The notes: generated from the sequence alone by a model not told the origin. A stretch of 64,000 nt of DNA from Alphaproteobacteria bacterium (GCA_016869595.1 VGDT01000006.1:28213-92212), one strand, 5' to 3'; positions 8,565 through 18,335 are shown, numbered from the stretch's first letter. Numbers and translations: made by a program.

Positions 8565-9733
8565 TGGTGAGCGCCGCAGTTGAAACCGAACCCGTTGTCG
8601 CCCCGCCAATTCATCGCGAAGGCTGGCTGCGGCTTACGCCTCTCGATCGACGTCGTCTCGAAAGTTTCAAGGCCAACAGGCGCGGCTACTGGTCGTTCTG
8701 GATCTTTATGGCCCTCTTCCTCATGTCGCTCGGTTCGAATTTCCTGGCGAATGATCGCCCTATTGTCGCTTGGTACAAAGGCGAACTGCTGTTTCCAACC
8801 TTCGTCTCTTATCCGGAAGAGAAATTCGGCGGCTTTCTTGCCCGCACCGATTATCGCGATCCTGTGATCGCCGACGAGATCAACGCGCATGGCTGGATGC
8901 TTTGGCCGCCGATCCGCTTCTCTTATGACACGCATAATCTGGAGCTGCCGACGCCTGCGCCCTCGCCGCCGACCTGGATGCTGACGCAGAAGCAATGCGA
9001 GGTCGCAGCGGCGAAAGGCTTGCGGCCGGGCCAACCCAATCGGGGCTGCGCCGCTCTCGAATATAATTGGCTCGGCACCGACGATCAGGGCCGCGACGTG
9101 GTCGCGCGCCTACTCTACGGATTTCGAATTTCAGTGCTGTTCGGGCTGATCCTGGCCACGATCTCCTCGATCGTCGGCGTCGCGGCAGGCGCGATACAGG
9201 GTTATTTCGGCGGGCGCGTCGATCTCGTGTTCCAGCGCTTCATCGAAGTGTGGTCATCGCTGCCGCAGCTCTATCTGCTCATCATCGTGTCGTCGTTCCT
9301 GACGCCCGGGTTTTTCGTGCTGCTGGGCATCTTGCTGCTCTTCTCCTGGGTGTCGCTGGTGCATGTGGTTCGCGCCGAGTTCCTGCGCGCGCGCAATTTT
9401 GAATATGTCAACGCCGCGCGCGCCCTCGGGCTCTCCAACTTCCGCATCATCATCAAGCATCTGCTGCCCAACGCCACGGTGGCGACGCTGACCTTCCTCC
9501 CCTTTATTCTCAATTCGTCGATCACGACTCTCACGGCGTTAGACTTTCTAGGGTTTGGCCTGCCGCCCGGCTCTCCCTCCCTCGGCGAGTTGTTGCTGCA
9601 AGGAAAATCCAATCTTCAGGCCCCCTGGCTGGGGCTGACCGGCTTCGCCATCATCGCTCTGATGTTGTCGCTTCTGGTCTTTGTTGGCGAGGCGGTCCGC
9701 GACGCCTTCGACCCGAGAAAGAATTTCCGGTGA
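8561..9733 (+). CDS. yejE: Peptide ABC transporter permease YejE
   Basis: About 390 aa: an N-terminal membrane anchor (RGYWSFWIFMALFLMSLGS), a long periplasmic insertion, then a DppC-like permease domain (from about residue 190) with the EFLRARNFEYVNAARALG cytoplasmic coupling loop. The reading frame stays open upstream to a TTG at 8522, but ATG 8561 overlaps the yejB stop as ATGA. ATG 8564 and GTG 8567 are alternatives better spaced from GAGG at 8556-8559. Second permease subunit of the importer. Confidence 0.92.
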   Translation: MMVSAAVETEPVVAPPIHREGWLRLTPLDRRRLESFKANRRGYWSFWIFMALFLMSLGSNFLANDRPIVAWYKGELLFPTFVSYPEEKFGGFLARTDYRDPVIADEINAHGWMLWPPIRFSYDTHNLELPTPAPSPPTWMLTQKQCEVAAAKGLRPGQPNRGCAALEYNWLGTDDQGRDVVARLLYGFRISVLFGLILATISSIVGVAAGAIQGYFGGRVDLVFQRFIEVWSSLPQLYLLIIVSSFLTPGFFVLLGILLLFSWVSLVHVVRAEFLRARNFEYVNAARALGLSNFRIIIKHLLPNATVATLTFLPFILNSSITTLTALDFLGFGLPPGSPSLGELLLQGKSNLQAPWLGLTGFAIIALMLSLLVFVGEAVRDAFDPRKNFR

Positions 9734-11379
9734 CGGCTCACGGCGCGGCAGCGTCTCCCCTCCTCGACGTTCGCGATCTCTCGGTCTCCTTTCTGCAAGG
9801 CGGGCGCGAGACCAAAGCCGTCGATCGCGTCTCCTTTTCTCTCGAGCGCGGCAAGACCCTGGCGCTCGTCGGCGAATCCGGCTCCGGCAAGTCGATCAGC
9901 GCGCTGTCGATCGTGCGTCTGCTTCCTCCTGGCGCGATCGCGTCCGGCGAAGCGCTCTTCGACGGCCGGGATATGCTCGCGATTGACGACGATCGGCTGC
10001 GCGCCGTCCGCGGGGCGCGCATCACGATGGTGTTCCAGGAGCCGATGACCTCCCTCAATCCGCTGCACACGATCGAGCGGCAGATTGCGGAAATTCTCGA
10101 ACTGCATGGCATGCGCGGCGAAGAGGCCGTTCGCAAGCGAGTCGTTGAGCTTCTCGGAGAAGTCGGCATCCCCGATCCTCAGGCGCGGCTCAACGCCTAT
10201 CCGCATCAGCTCTCTGGCGGCCAACGTCAGCGCGTCATGATCGCCATGGCGCTCGCCAACAAGCCCGATCTACTCATCGCCGACGAGCCGACGACGGCGC
10301 TCGACGTCACCGTCCAGGCGCAAATCCTCGCGCTGTTGGAGCGGCTGCAAGAAACTTACGGCATGGCGATGCTGTTCATCACGCACGACCTCGGACTCGT
10401 GCGCCGTTTCGCCGATACGGTCTGCGTCATGCAAAAGGGCCGCATCGTCGAGCAGGGCCAGGTGGAAGAGGTCTTCACATCGCCGCGTCATCCCTACACC
10501 AAGGCGTTGCTTACGGCGGAGCCGAAGGGCGCGCCGATCGTTGAAAACACGCAAGCCCCTGTTGTCGCATCGGCCGAAGAACTGCGCGTCTGGTTTCCGA
10601 TCCGACGCGGCTTCATGCGCCGCACGGTGGGTTATGTGAAGGCGGTGGATGGCGTCACCGTCGCCGTGCGCGAGGGCGCGACGGTCGGAGTCGTCGGGGA
10701 GTCGGGCTCCGGCAAGACGACTCTGGCGCTCGCCATGCTGCGGCTCATCCGCTCGGAAGGGCCGGTGGTTTTCCTCGGACAGCGCATCGACGGCAAGAGC
10801 GTCGACGCCATGCGTCCGCTTCGTCGCGACATGCAAATCGTCTTTCAGGACCCTTACGGCTCTCTATCGCCGCGCATGTCGGTGGCCGACATCGTCGCCG
10901 AGGGGCTTACCGTGCAACGGCCCGAACTCACGCTTGATCAGCGCCGCGAAATCGTTGCGCGCGCGCTGCAGGAAACCGGACTCGATCCGTCGACGATGGA
11001 TCGTTATCCGCACGAATTTTCCGGCGGCCAGCGGCAGCGCATCGCCATCGCGCGCGCCATGGTGCTCGAGCCAAAATTCGTCGTGCTCGACGAGCCGACC
11101 TCCGCGCTCGATATGTCCGTGCAGGCGCAGATCATCGATCTGCTGCGTGATCTCCAGCGCCGCCGCTCGCTCGCCTATCTCTTCATCAGCCACGATCTGC
11201 GCGTCGTGAAAGCGCTCGCCGCGCATCTCATCGTGATGCGCTACGGCAAGGTGGTTGAGGAAGGACCAGCGACGCTGGTCTTCGCCGAGCCCAAGAGCGA
11301 TTATACACGCGCGCTTTTCGCGGCCGCCTTTCGCAATGAGGCGGAACCGGTTCCGGGCAATTCAGTCGGCGGAAAATGA
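9730..11379 (+). CDS. yejF: Peptide ABC transporter ATPase YejF (two ATPase domains)
   Basis: 549-aa fusion of two ABC ATPase domains. Domain 1 (about 10-265) has Walker A GESGSGKS, signature LSGGQRQR and Walker [13 protein letters not shown]. Domain 2 (about 285-530) has [16 protein letters not shown] and [11 protein letters not shown]. Each is followed by an oligopeptide-type C-terminal segment (TKALL, TRALF). It starts with GTG overlapping the yejE stop. Its 3' end overlaps the convergent MaoC gene by 18 bases. It powers the YejBE pore from the cytoplasm. Confidence 0.95.
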   Translation: MTAHGAAASPLLDVRDLSVSFLQGGRETKAVDRVSFSLERGKTLALVGESGSGKSISALSIVRLLPPGAIASGEALFDGRDMLAIDDDRLRAVRGARITMVFQEPMTSLNPLHTIERQIAEILELHGMRGEEAVRKRVVELLGEVGIPDPQARLNAYPHQLSGGQRQRVMIAMALANKPDLLIADEPTTALDVTVQAQILALLERLQETYGMAMLFITHDLGLVRRFADTVCVMQKGRIVEQGQVEEVFTSPRHPYTKALLTAEPKGAPIVENTQAPVVASAEELRVWFPIRRGFMRRTVGYVKAVDGVTVAVREGATVGVVGESGSGKTTLALAMLRLIRSEGPVVFLGQRIDGKSVDAMRPLRRDMQIVFQDPYGSLSPRMSVADIVAEGLTVQRPELTLDQRREIVARALQETGLDPSTMDRYPHEFSGGQRQRIAIARAMVLEPKFVVLDEPTSALDMSVQAQIIDLLRDLQRRRSLAYLFISHDLRVVKALAAHLIVMRYGKVVEEGPATLVFAEPKSDYTRALFAAAFRNEAEPVPGNSVGGK

Positions 11380-11868
11380 GTCCGAAAGCGTCTCGCCGTT
11401 CGAACTAACGCCGGCGCGGCTGGGATCACGAAAGGCGACAACCGTGACGCGTTGCGTCAGAACGGCTTCGTCACGCTGATTGTAGGTCGCCATATTCATC
11501 GAAACGAAGCCCCGATCCTTATAGCGCCGCGGATGAACAATCCGCGTCACCTCGGCTTCCACTCTCAGAGAATCGCCGGGCCGCACCGGAAGTTTCCAGG
11601 CGATATGCGCCTCGACGCCAACGAGCCCGCCGGCAAAAGGCGGATCGGCTGACTCGATAAGGAGCCTGATGCTCAGCGCGCCTGTTTGCCAGCCGCTCGC
11701 GACAAGCCCGCCGAACATGCTGTCTTTAGCGGCCTCTTCGTCGAGATGAAAATATTGCGGATCATTCTGGCGCGCGAAGCGGATAATGTCTTCAGCGCTG
11801 ATCGTGACGCTCTTTGAACGTAGCCGCTGCCCGACGCGAAGATCTTCAAGATAAAGCTTCTTCGTCAT
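11362..11868 (-). CDS. MaoC-family hot-dog dehydratase
   Basis: About 168 aa with one hot-dog fold. The family hydratase motif appears as NDPQYFH (D...H catalytic pair), followed by GGLVASGWQTGAL and the RPGDSLRVEAEV strand. MaoC-like enzymes hydrate or dehydrate acyl-thioesters; the substrate cannot be told from the sequence. The reading frame is open to a TTG at 11874 that overlaps the upstream stop; ATG 11868 is chosen as the more usual codon. Last gene of an operon with the NlpC/P60 and aminopeptidase genes. Confidence 0.88.
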   Translation of the reverse strand: MTKKLYLEDLRVGQRLRSKSVTISAEDIIRFARQNDPQYFHLDEEAAKDSMFGGLVASGWQTGALSIRLLIESADPPFAGGLVGVEAHIAWKLPVRPGDSLRVEAEVTRIVHPRRYKDRGFVSMNMATYNQRDEAVLTQRVTVVAFRDPSRAGVSSNGETLSDSFSAD

Positions 11869-11870
11869 GC

Positions 11871-12728
11871 TCAAACGTCTTTCGCTAAGCGCTTCACGCT
11901 TGTGATCGGTCCCGCTCCCCCAGCTTCGTTACGCGAACGCACGACATCAAGCGGCTCGCTCGTGACTTGCATATGCGTGGCGTTGGCGTGAAGCAGCGTC
12001 TCAGCGTTTCGCATGATCCCGACATGTCCCTTCCAGAACACGATGTCGCCGCGCATGAGCGGCGTCGTGGGAGCGAGCCGCTCGCCGAGCGCAGCTTCCT
12101 GCATATCGGTGTCGCGCGGCGCCTTCACTCCAGCCATTAGCAACGAAACCTGCAGCAATCCCGAGCAATCGACGCCCATCCAGGATTTGCCGCCCCAGAG
12201 ATAAGGCGCGCCGATCAACATCTCGGCGACAGCGACGAAGTCAGGCGCCTTCGTCTCGCGCGGGGCAAGATGTTTGCGATAGATAAATCCGAGCTCCGGC
12301 GTCACGCAAAATCCGTCGCGCTCTTCGGCAATCGCGACTTCGGCGCCAAGCGGCAGCGCGTTGAGCAGCGGCAATTTGATGTTTGGGCCCGGATAAATGA
12401 ACGTCCGTGGCACACAGATTCGATGCGTCGGCGCGCTCAATTCGCGCCATAGCGTATTGGCGGCGATCCAGCCGACATAATTGTCGCGCGCGAGCTGCGC
12501 CCAAGCCCAACCCTCCTCTTCATCGTAAACGGTGACGCGTTCGCCGTAGAGCGCCTGGGTATCGATGGCCGCGTCGGGTCGCGGTTCGCGCCGAAGGTCG
12601 ACGACGCAGTCCCTGACCTCCATCGCGACGCCTTCGACATAGCGGTCAGCGGTCACGCGGCCCTTGAGATAGGCCGCTGCGATTTCAGGACGCGCGGGCG
12701 TCAGCCGCCGGTCGAATGCTTCGCTCAC
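11871..12728 (-). CDS. NlpC/P60 cell-wall peptidase with SH3-like domains
   Basis: 285 aa. The C-terminal half is an NlpC/P60 cysteine peptidase: Cys188 in GVDCSG, His235 in GHVGI and His247 in LLHANA form the expected catalytic set. The N-terminal half (about 35-155) looks like two SH3b-type segments (VYDEEEGWAWAQLARDNYVGW and a similar later one). No signal peptide is seen, so it may act in the cytoplasm on imported muropeptides. Its neighbour is an aminopeptidase gene, overlapping by ATGA, and the convergent operon encodes a peptide importer. A role in peptide or murein-peptide recycling is inferred from this context. Confidence 0.9.
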   Translation of the reverse strand: MSEAFDRRLTPARPEIAAAYLKGRVTADRYVEGVAMEVRDCVVDLRREPRPDAAIDTQALYGERVTVYDEEEGWAWAQLARDNYVGWIAANTLWRELSAPTHRICVPRTFIYPGPNIKLPLLNALPLGAEVAIAEERDGFCVTPELGFIYRKHLAPRETKAPDFVAVAEMLIGAPYLWGGKSWMGVDCSGLLQVSLLMAGVKAPRDTDMQEAALGERLAPTTPLMRGDIVFWKGHVGIMRNAETLLHANATHMQVTSEPLDVVRSRNEAGGAGPITSVKRLAKDV

Positions 12729-14113
12729 GACGTCGCTCTTCCTTGCTTGGCGCGGGCCTCGATCAAATCATAAAGGAGGCGCGCCGCTTGCACATCGCCG
12801 CCTTCTGGACGGCCAGGCTTCGTCGACGAATTCCAGCAGTAGACGTCGAAATGCGCCCAGCGCATGGGATCAGCGACGAAGCGCCTCAGGAACAGCGCGG
12901 CGGTGATCGATCCGGCGAAAGGACCGCTCGTCACATTGACGACATCGGAGATTTTCCCATCGAGGCCGCTATCGTAATTGTCCCATAGCGGCATCCGCCA
13001 CACCGGATCGTTCGACGCCGCGGCCTTTGTGGCGATCTCATCGGCGAGCGCGTCGTCGCCGGTGTAGAAAGGGGGAATTTCGGGACCCAGTGCGACGCGC
13101 GCTGCGCCAGTCAGCGTCGCGAAATCGAACAGAAGGTCGGGCGGCGTTTCGCTTGCGTAGGCGAGCGCATCGGCAAGAATGAGCCTCCCCTCTGCGTCGG
13201 TGTTGCCGACTTCGACAGTCAATCCCTTGCGGCTGCGGTAAATGTCGCTCGCACGGAACGCCGAAGCGGAGATCGAATTTTCAACGATCGGAATCAGCAC
13301 GCGCAAGCGGACTGGCGCATCGCCATCAAGCAGCATCGATGCAAGCGATAGAGCCGTCGCTGCGCCGCCCATGTCCTTCTTCATCAACTGCATCGCGCTC
13401 GAGGGCTTGATGTCGAGCCCGCCGGTGTCGAAACAGACGCCCTTGCCGACGAGCGTGACCCGCAGACCGTCCTCTGGGCCGCGCTCGAATTCCACGAGCC
13501 TCGGCGCCTGGGCCGCCGCGCGCCCGACGGCGTGGATCAAGGGAAAATTTTCCGCAAGGAGCGCGTCGCCGACAATGACCCGGCTCTCGGCGCCATGTTT
13601 CGCGCCAAGTGCAAGCGCCGCTTCCGCAAGCGCCTCGGGACCCATGTCGTTCGTCGGCGTATTGATGAGATCGCGGCCCATGGCGACGGCGCTCGCGATG
13701 CGTTCGATGCGCGCGCGGTCAACGCCCTGCGGGGCGCAGAGACGCGGCGCTTCGTTCTTGCGCGCCTTGTAACGCGAGAACGAATAGCTCGACAGAAGGA
13801 ATGCCAGCGCCGCCTGCTCCGGCGCTTCGGCGCCCTCGGCGAAGCGATAAAGACCCTTCGGGAGCGCAGTTGCGAGCTTTCCAGCAAAAAACGGATCGCG
13901 CGACTTCGGCTCCCTCCCCTCCGCGCCGAAGAAGACGCGCGGCGCGCCTTCGACGTCCGGCGCAAAAAAAATGGTCCCAGGCTTCGCCTCAAATGCCGCC
14001 AGGTCCGCAAGATGCGCTGTCGGTTCGGGGAGTTTCGCGCGGCGTTCGGGCCAATCTTCCTTGCTGACGAAGTCGATGGCGGTGGCTTCAGGCGACCAGT
14101 CTTCAAGCTTCAT
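12725..14113 (-). CDS. Leucyl aminopeptidase family (M17) metallopeptidase
   Basis: About 462 aa. The two-metal catalytic region is intact: GKGVCFDTGGLDIKP, MKKDMGGAA and NTDAEGRLILADALAYA are the M17 signatures. The N-terminal domain is divergent from PepA, as in the second M17 subgroup of Alphaproteobacteria. The frame is open to 14224, but MKLEDW at 14113 is the likely start because the upstream translation resembles no family member. It heads a three-gene operon with NlpC/P60 and MaoC genes and removes N-terminal residues from peptides in the cytoplasm. Confidence 0.92.
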   Translation of the reverse strand: MKLEDWSPEATAIDFVSKEDWPERRAKLPEPTAHLADLAAFEAKPGTIFFAPDVEGAPRVFFGAEGREPKSRDPFFAGKLATALPKGLYRFAEGAEAPEQAALAFLLSSYSFSRYKARKNEAPRLCAPQGVDRARIERIASAVAMGRDLINTPTNDMGPEALAEAALALGAKHGAESRVIVGDALLAENFPLIHAVGRAAAQAPRLVEFERGPEDGLRVTLVGKGVCFDTGGLDIKPSSAMQLMKKDMGGAATALSLASMLLDGDAPVRLRVLIPIVENSISASAFRASDIYRSRKGLTVEVGNTDAEGRLILADALAYASETPPDLLFDFATLTGAARVALGPEIPPFYTGDDALADEIATKAAASNDPVWRMPLWDNYDSGLDGKISDVVNVTSGPFAGSITAALFLRRFVADPMRWAHFDVYCWNSSTKPGRPEGGDVQAARLLYDLIEARAKQGRATS

Positions 14114-14348
14114 TCGTTCCGCTGCTTTCTTTGCGCCGACAGGTCGTGCTTGTCTCCCTCGGGGCGCTTCACACAAAAGCGAAAGACTCGCCGATATCAA
14201 GGGGCTTGGCGCTTCGGGGGGCATGGCGCCAGCTCCGCCGCCGCCAAAGATTTACTCAATGTGTACAAAAATTAACCGAACGGCGCCTCAGGAGTGGCCA
14301 GGACCCAAAGCGGCGCTAAGATGCAAAACGATTACTTTATGCGCAATA

Positions 14349-14364
14349 TGGCACGCCAATTGCT
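14349..14364 (+). promoter_or_regulatory. Sigma-54 promoter of the second glnK-amtB operon
   Basis: TGGCACGCCAATTGCT matches the sigma-54 consensus (TGGCAC, 5 bases, TTGC) with the invariant GG and GC dinucleotides ten bases apart. Transcription would start near 14375, about 34 bases before the glnK ATG. Sigma-54/NtrC control of glnK-amtB under nitrogen limitation is well established. I did not find a convincing NtrC enhancer site upstream. Confidence 0.9.
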
Positions 14365-14366
14365 GA

Positions 14367-14747
<381 letters not shown>

Positions 14748-14780
14748 GCGCCTTCTCCAATCATCAATCAGGATCAAGCG

Positions 14781-16160
14781 ATGCACAGCTCGTTTGCGCG
14801 CGCGGTTATCAAGTTCATGGTCGCGAAGATTTCGCAAAGCTCTTCGGAAAGCTCTTGGGTTAGATTCGCCGCCGCGGTTGTCGCGACGCTACTAGCCGCC
14901 CCCGCCCTCGCGCAGGAAGGCGCCACGAAGATCGACGCCGCTGACACGGCCTTCATGATCGCCGCCACCGCGCTCGTCCTGATGATGACGCTGCCGGGTC
15001 TTGCGCTCTTTTATAGCGGCATGGTGCGCAAGAAGAATGTGCTCGCCACCATGGCGCAGAGCCTCATCGCCACCGCCCTTGTCTCACTCCTTTGGATCGG
15101 CGTCGCTTACAGCCTCGCCTTCAGCGGCGACGGCGCCTATATCGGCGACGCGTCGCGCGCGCTTCTCTCAGGGATCGGCCTCGACACGGTCAGCCCCTTC
15201 GCGAAGACGATCCCCGAAATCCTGTTCATGATTTATCAGATGACCTTCGCGGTCATCACCTGCGCGCTGGTCGCCGGCTCCGTGGCCGAACGCATGAAGT
15301 TCTCGGCCTTCATGCTGTTTTGCGCGCTGTGGCTCTTTATCGTCTATGTGCCTTCGGCTCATTGGGTGTGGGGCGGCGGATTCTTGCAGAAGATGGGCCT
15401 CCTCGATTTCGCCGGCGGCACCGTCGTGCACATCAATGCCGGCGTCGCTGGCCTCGTCTGCGCGCTCGTGCTTGGAAATCGCGTTGGTTTTGGACGCGAG
15501 AACCTCTCGCCCTTCGATCTCTCGCTCGCCGTTGTAGGAACAGGGCTGCTCTGGGTCGGTTGGTTCGGCTTCAACGGCGGCTCGGCGCTTGCCGCCAATT
15601 CGCGCGCCGTCTTCGCGATCGTCGCGACGCATCTTGCCGCATGCGCCGGCGCGCTGGTGTGGAGCGGGCTAGAATGGGTCCAGCGCGGCAAGCCTTCCGT
15701 GCTTGGCGTCATCTCGGGCGCCGTCGCAGGGCTCGGCACGATCACGCCAGCCTCCGGCTATGTCCTGCCGTGGCATGGCGTCGTCATCGGCCTCGTTGCC
15801 GGCGGCGTCTGCTATTGGTTCTGCGCCGTCGCAAAACACAAGTTCCGCTACGACGACACGCTCGACGTCTTCGGCGTGCACGGCGTCGGCGGCGTCATGG
15901 GCACGCTGTTCGCCGGCATATTCGCCACGCGCGCCATCACCGCTTCAGGAAGCGATCCTGGCGTGGCTGGTTTGTTGGAGGGCGACCCGCACCAACTTCT
16001 CGTGCAGGCAATCGGCGTCCTTGTCACAATCGCGTGGTGTGTGATCGGCACCTGGGCCACGCTGAAAATCGTCTCTCTAATCACGACGTTGCGCGTCAAT
16101 TCAGACGATGAGCGCGAAGGTCTCGACATCGCGCTGCACGGCGAGGCGCTCCACCAGTAG
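14781..16160 (+). CDS. amtB: Ammonium transporter AmtB, copy 2
   Basis: 459 aa, Amt family. A signal peptide (about 25-45, ending APALAQ) precedes about eleven membrane segments. The pore histidines are in AHWVWGGGF and DVFGVHGVGG. AGGA lies 8 bases before the ATG. Compared with copy 1 it lacks the Ala-rich loop insertion, and its N-terminus differs, so the two are diverged paralogues. The C-terminal tail DDEREGLDIALHGE is the part that contacts GlnK in known complexes. Confidence 0.95.
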   Translation: MHSSFARAVIKFMVAKISQSSSESSWVRFAAAVVATLLAAPALAQEGATKIDAADTAFMIAATALVLMMTLPGLALFYSGMVRKKNVLATMAQSLIATALVSLLWIGVAYSLAFSGDGAYIGDASRALLSGIGLDTVSPFAKTIPEILFMIYQMTFAVITCALVAGSVAERMKFSAFMLFCALWLFIVYVPSAHWVWGGGFLQKMGLLDFAGGTVVHINAGVAGLVCALVLGNRVGFGRENLSPFDLSLAVVGTGLLWVGWFGFNGGSALAANSRAVFAIVATHLAACAGALVWSGLEWVQRGKPSVLGVISGAVAGLGTITPASGYVLPWHGVVIGLVAGGVCYWFCAVAKHKFRYDDTLDVFGVHGVGGVMGTLFAGIFATRAITASGSDPGVAGLLEGDPHQLLVQAIGVLVTIAWCVIGTWATLKIVSLITTLRVNSDDEREGLDIALHGEALHQ

Positions 16161-16224
16161 CTTGGCCGAAGCTGCAGGAGAAATCTTTCAAGCTCGGGTG
16201 TGTGATTCTCGACTGGCGCAATTA

Positions 16225-16255
16225 GGTTTCGTTGCAGGCTTTAACTGACGAAACC
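16225..16255. promoter_or_regulatory. Inverted repeat before the oxalate decarboxylase gene
   Basis: Perfect 8-bp arms GGTTTCGT (16225-16232) and ACGAAACC (16248-16255), separated by 15 bases, end 14 bases before the start codon. It could be an operator or a leader hairpin; I know of no regulator with this site. Confidence 0.45.
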
Positions 16256-16269
16256 GAAAGGCTCGTTCG

Positions 16270-17532
16270 ATGTCGAAAATCTCGCGCAGAGAAATTTTGT
16301 CCGCGACCGCGAGCGGCGCGATGATCGCGGCTGCGATGGAAAGAAGCGCGGCTGCAACATTCGGAAACCCTGACGAACCGCCGCAGGGCGCGATCAACAC
16401 AAAGGACAATCCCGCGAGCCTCACGGACCCCGGCCCCAAAAATCCGGCGATCGGCAATCAATTCCCCTCAGCGCAATTTCCGCCGCCGACCGACGTCAGC
16501 GACATGCCGATGTTCTGGGCCTCGTTCAACAATGCGCCCAAGCGCGTGCAGAATGGCGGCTGGGCGCGTCAGGTGACGCAGGCGGATTTTGCGATCGCGG
16601 AAGAGATTTCCGGCGTCGACATGCGTCTTACGGCTGGCGGCATCAGAGAGATGCATTGGCATCTCGCGGCGGAATGGGGATTTGTGTCGTACGGCAATTG
16701 CCGCGTCACCGTGCTCGACGAAATGGGCCGCCCCTATGTCGCCGACGTGAAAGAAGGCGACCTTTGGTATTTCCCTGCGGGCCTACCGCATTCGCTGCAA
16801 GGCCTTGGACCGGACGGCTGCGAATTCATTCTCTGTTTCGACGACGGCAAGGCGACTGAATATAACACGCTGTTGCTGACCGACTGGATGGCGCATACGC
16901 CGCCCGAAATTCTCGCCGAGAATTTCGGCGTTCCCGCAGAAACTTTCGCGAAAATTCCGCTCCACCAGCTTTACATCTTCCAAGGCAAGATTCCGGGCTC
17001 TTTGAGCGCCGATCGCGAGGCGGTAAAGACGAAAGCCGGCGCGCCGCCGCATCCATTCACCTTTTCGCTCGGCTCCAGCGCGCCTATTCGCCAATCGAAG
17101 GCGGGCGAAGTTCGCGTCGCCGACAGCAATAATTTCCACGTGTCGAAGACGATCGCGGCGGCGCTTGTGACGTTGCGTCCGGGCGCTTTGCGCGAATTGC
17201 ATTGGCACCCCAACGCCGACGAATGGCAATATTGGATCAAGGGCAAAGGCCGCATGACCGTGTTCGACACCGGCCCGAAAGCCGTGACGATGGACTTCAA
17301 CCCGGGTGACATCGGCTATGTGAAGCGCAGCAACGGCCACTACATCAAGAACGTCGGCGATACGGATTTGCAGTTTCTGGAAGTCTTCCGCAGTCCTTAT
17401 TTCGCTGACGTGTCGCTCTCGGATTGGCTCACTCACACGCCGCCTGCGATGGTCGCGCAGCATTTGAACGTCAGCGAAGACGTGATCGCGAAGTTTCCGA
17501 ATAACAAGCCTGAGATCATGCCGCCTCTGTGA
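16270..17532 (+). CDS. oxdC: Bicupin oxalate decarboxylase, Tat-exported
   Basis: 420 aa with two cupin domains. Each has a complete Mn-binding set: H129, H131, E135, H174 in the first and H311, H313, E318, H357 in the second. The lid that holds the catalytic glutamate in oxalate decarboxylase (SENST in Bacillus) reads TEYNT here (196-200), keeping Glu and so favouring decarboxylase over oxidase activity. A twin-arginine signal (ISRREILSATASGAMIAAA) suggests folding with metal in the cytoplasm and export by Tat. The enzyme turns oxalate into formate and CO2. AAAGG precedes the ATG. It is transcribed alone. Confidence 0.93.
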   Translation: MSKISRREILSATASGAMIAAAMERSAAATFGNPDEPPQGAINTKDNPASLTDPGPKNPAIGNQFPSAQFPPPTDVSDMPMFWASFNNAPKRVQNGGWARQVTQADFAIAEEISGVDMRLTAGGIREMHWHLAAEWGFVSYGNCRVTVLDEMGRPYVADVKEGDLWYFPAGLPHSLQGLGPDGCEFILCFDDGKATEYNTLLLTDWMAHTPPEILAENFGVPAETFAKIPLHQLYIFQGKIPGSLSADREAVKTKAGAPPHPFTFSLGSSAPIRQSKAGEVRVADSNNFHVSKTIAAALVTLRPGALRELHWHPNADEWQYWIKGKGRMTVFDTGPKAVTMDFNPGDIGYVKRSNGHYIKNVGDTDLQFLEVFRSPYFADVSLSDWLTHTPPAMVAQHLNVSEDVIAKFPNNKPEIMPPL

Positions 17533-17554
17533 CGTGCGCGCAGCGCGTAAAACG

Positions 17555-17631
17555 CGTCATTACGAACGAAGCGAAGCAATCCAAGGAGTCGAGGCCTGGA
17601 TTGCTTCGTCGCTTTCGCTCCTCGCAATGAC
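17555..17631. repeat. Long palindromic repeat (CGTCATTGCGA family)
   Basis: Imperfect inverted repeat whose arms read CGTCATTACGAACGAAGCGA and, at the other end, TCGCTCCTCGCAATGAC on the same strand, with GCAATCCA/TGGATTGC inside. This element type is scattered through genomes of Bradyrhizobium relatives. It sits between the oxalate decarboxylase gene and the GFA-like gene and may serve as a transcript-end hairpin. Confidence 0.8.
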
Positions 17632-17722
17632 AACTGCAATCCGATAGTGTCTCAGTTTGAATATTTAGCTTTGAAGCCGTCGCTGCGATATCCATCTGGT
17701 TTACGACGAATTGGACTTACGA

Positions 17723-18226
17723 ATGCCCTTCACTGTTAGAAAACTGTCGTGCGCTTGTGGGCGCGTTCGATGCGAAGCCGTTGGCGAGCCGATTTTGAGC
17801 GGTGTTTGCTATTGTGAGGATTGTCAGGAAGGAGGCCGGCGGATCGAAGCTTTGCCAGACGCCGCACACATCCGCGATTCAGACGGCGGCACGCCATATC
17901 TCACCTATCGGGATGATCGATTTCACTTATTGTCGGGCGAGGACCTCTTGGTGGATTACAGGCTCAAACCTGAGTCCCAAACGCGGAGAGTCGTCGCGTC
18001 TTGCTGTAACTCCGGCATGTTTGTGAAGTTCGATCCAGGCTTTTGGGTATCCACATATCGATCCCGATACGAAGGCGATCTGCCGCCCGTTGAGATGAGG
18101 ACCAAAACACAACATCGAAGGTCGGAGACGGAATTGCCGAGCGATGCCCCCAGCTATCGGGGATTTCCTTTGAGGCTTTTCTTGAGATTGATCGTAGCAC
18201 GCGCTGCGATGCTCCTTGGTCGATGA
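17723..18226 (+). CDS. GFA-like zinc-binding protein
   Basis: About 167 aa. The N-terminal region carries the cysteine pattern of the GFA (glutathione-dependent formaldehyde-activating enzyme) fold: SCACGRVRC, then CYCEDCQ, then a later SCCNSG. These should bind one or two zinc ions. The C-terminal third is hydrophilic and then ends with LRLFLRLIVARAAMLL. Family members are often annotated as formaldehyde-glutathione condensing enzymes, but that activity is disputed, so the function is open. ATG 17723 is preferred over TTG 17711. Confidence 0.7.
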   Translation: MPFTVRKLSCACGRVRCEAVGEPILSGVCYCEDCQEGGRRIEALPDAAHIRDSDGGTPYLTYRDDRFHLLSGEDLLVDYRLKPESQTRRVVASCCNSGMFVKFDPGFWVSTYRSRYEGDLPPVEMRTKTQHRRSETELPSDAPSYRGFPLRLFLRLIVARAAMLLGR

Positions 18227-18261
18227 CCTGAATGCTCCTCGCAATGATGGCAGCCATTTTA

Positions 18262-18277
18262 TGGTATTATTATACCA
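18262..18277. promoter_or_regulatory. AT-rich inverted repeat upstream of rplM
   Basis: TGGTAT and ATACCA flank TATT, in an AT-rich patch about 130 bases before rplM. Possible operator or remnant element; no function is assigned. Confidence 0.35.
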
Positions 18278-18335
18278 CGACGCTCTGTAGCCTAGTTTTC
18301 TTGCCATTGCGCGCCATTGATTGCCCTAAAATCGC

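Noticed and set aside
12725..14224. Longer form of the M17 peptidase
   Set aside because: The extra 37 residues have no family match; MKLEDW at 14113 fits the family start.
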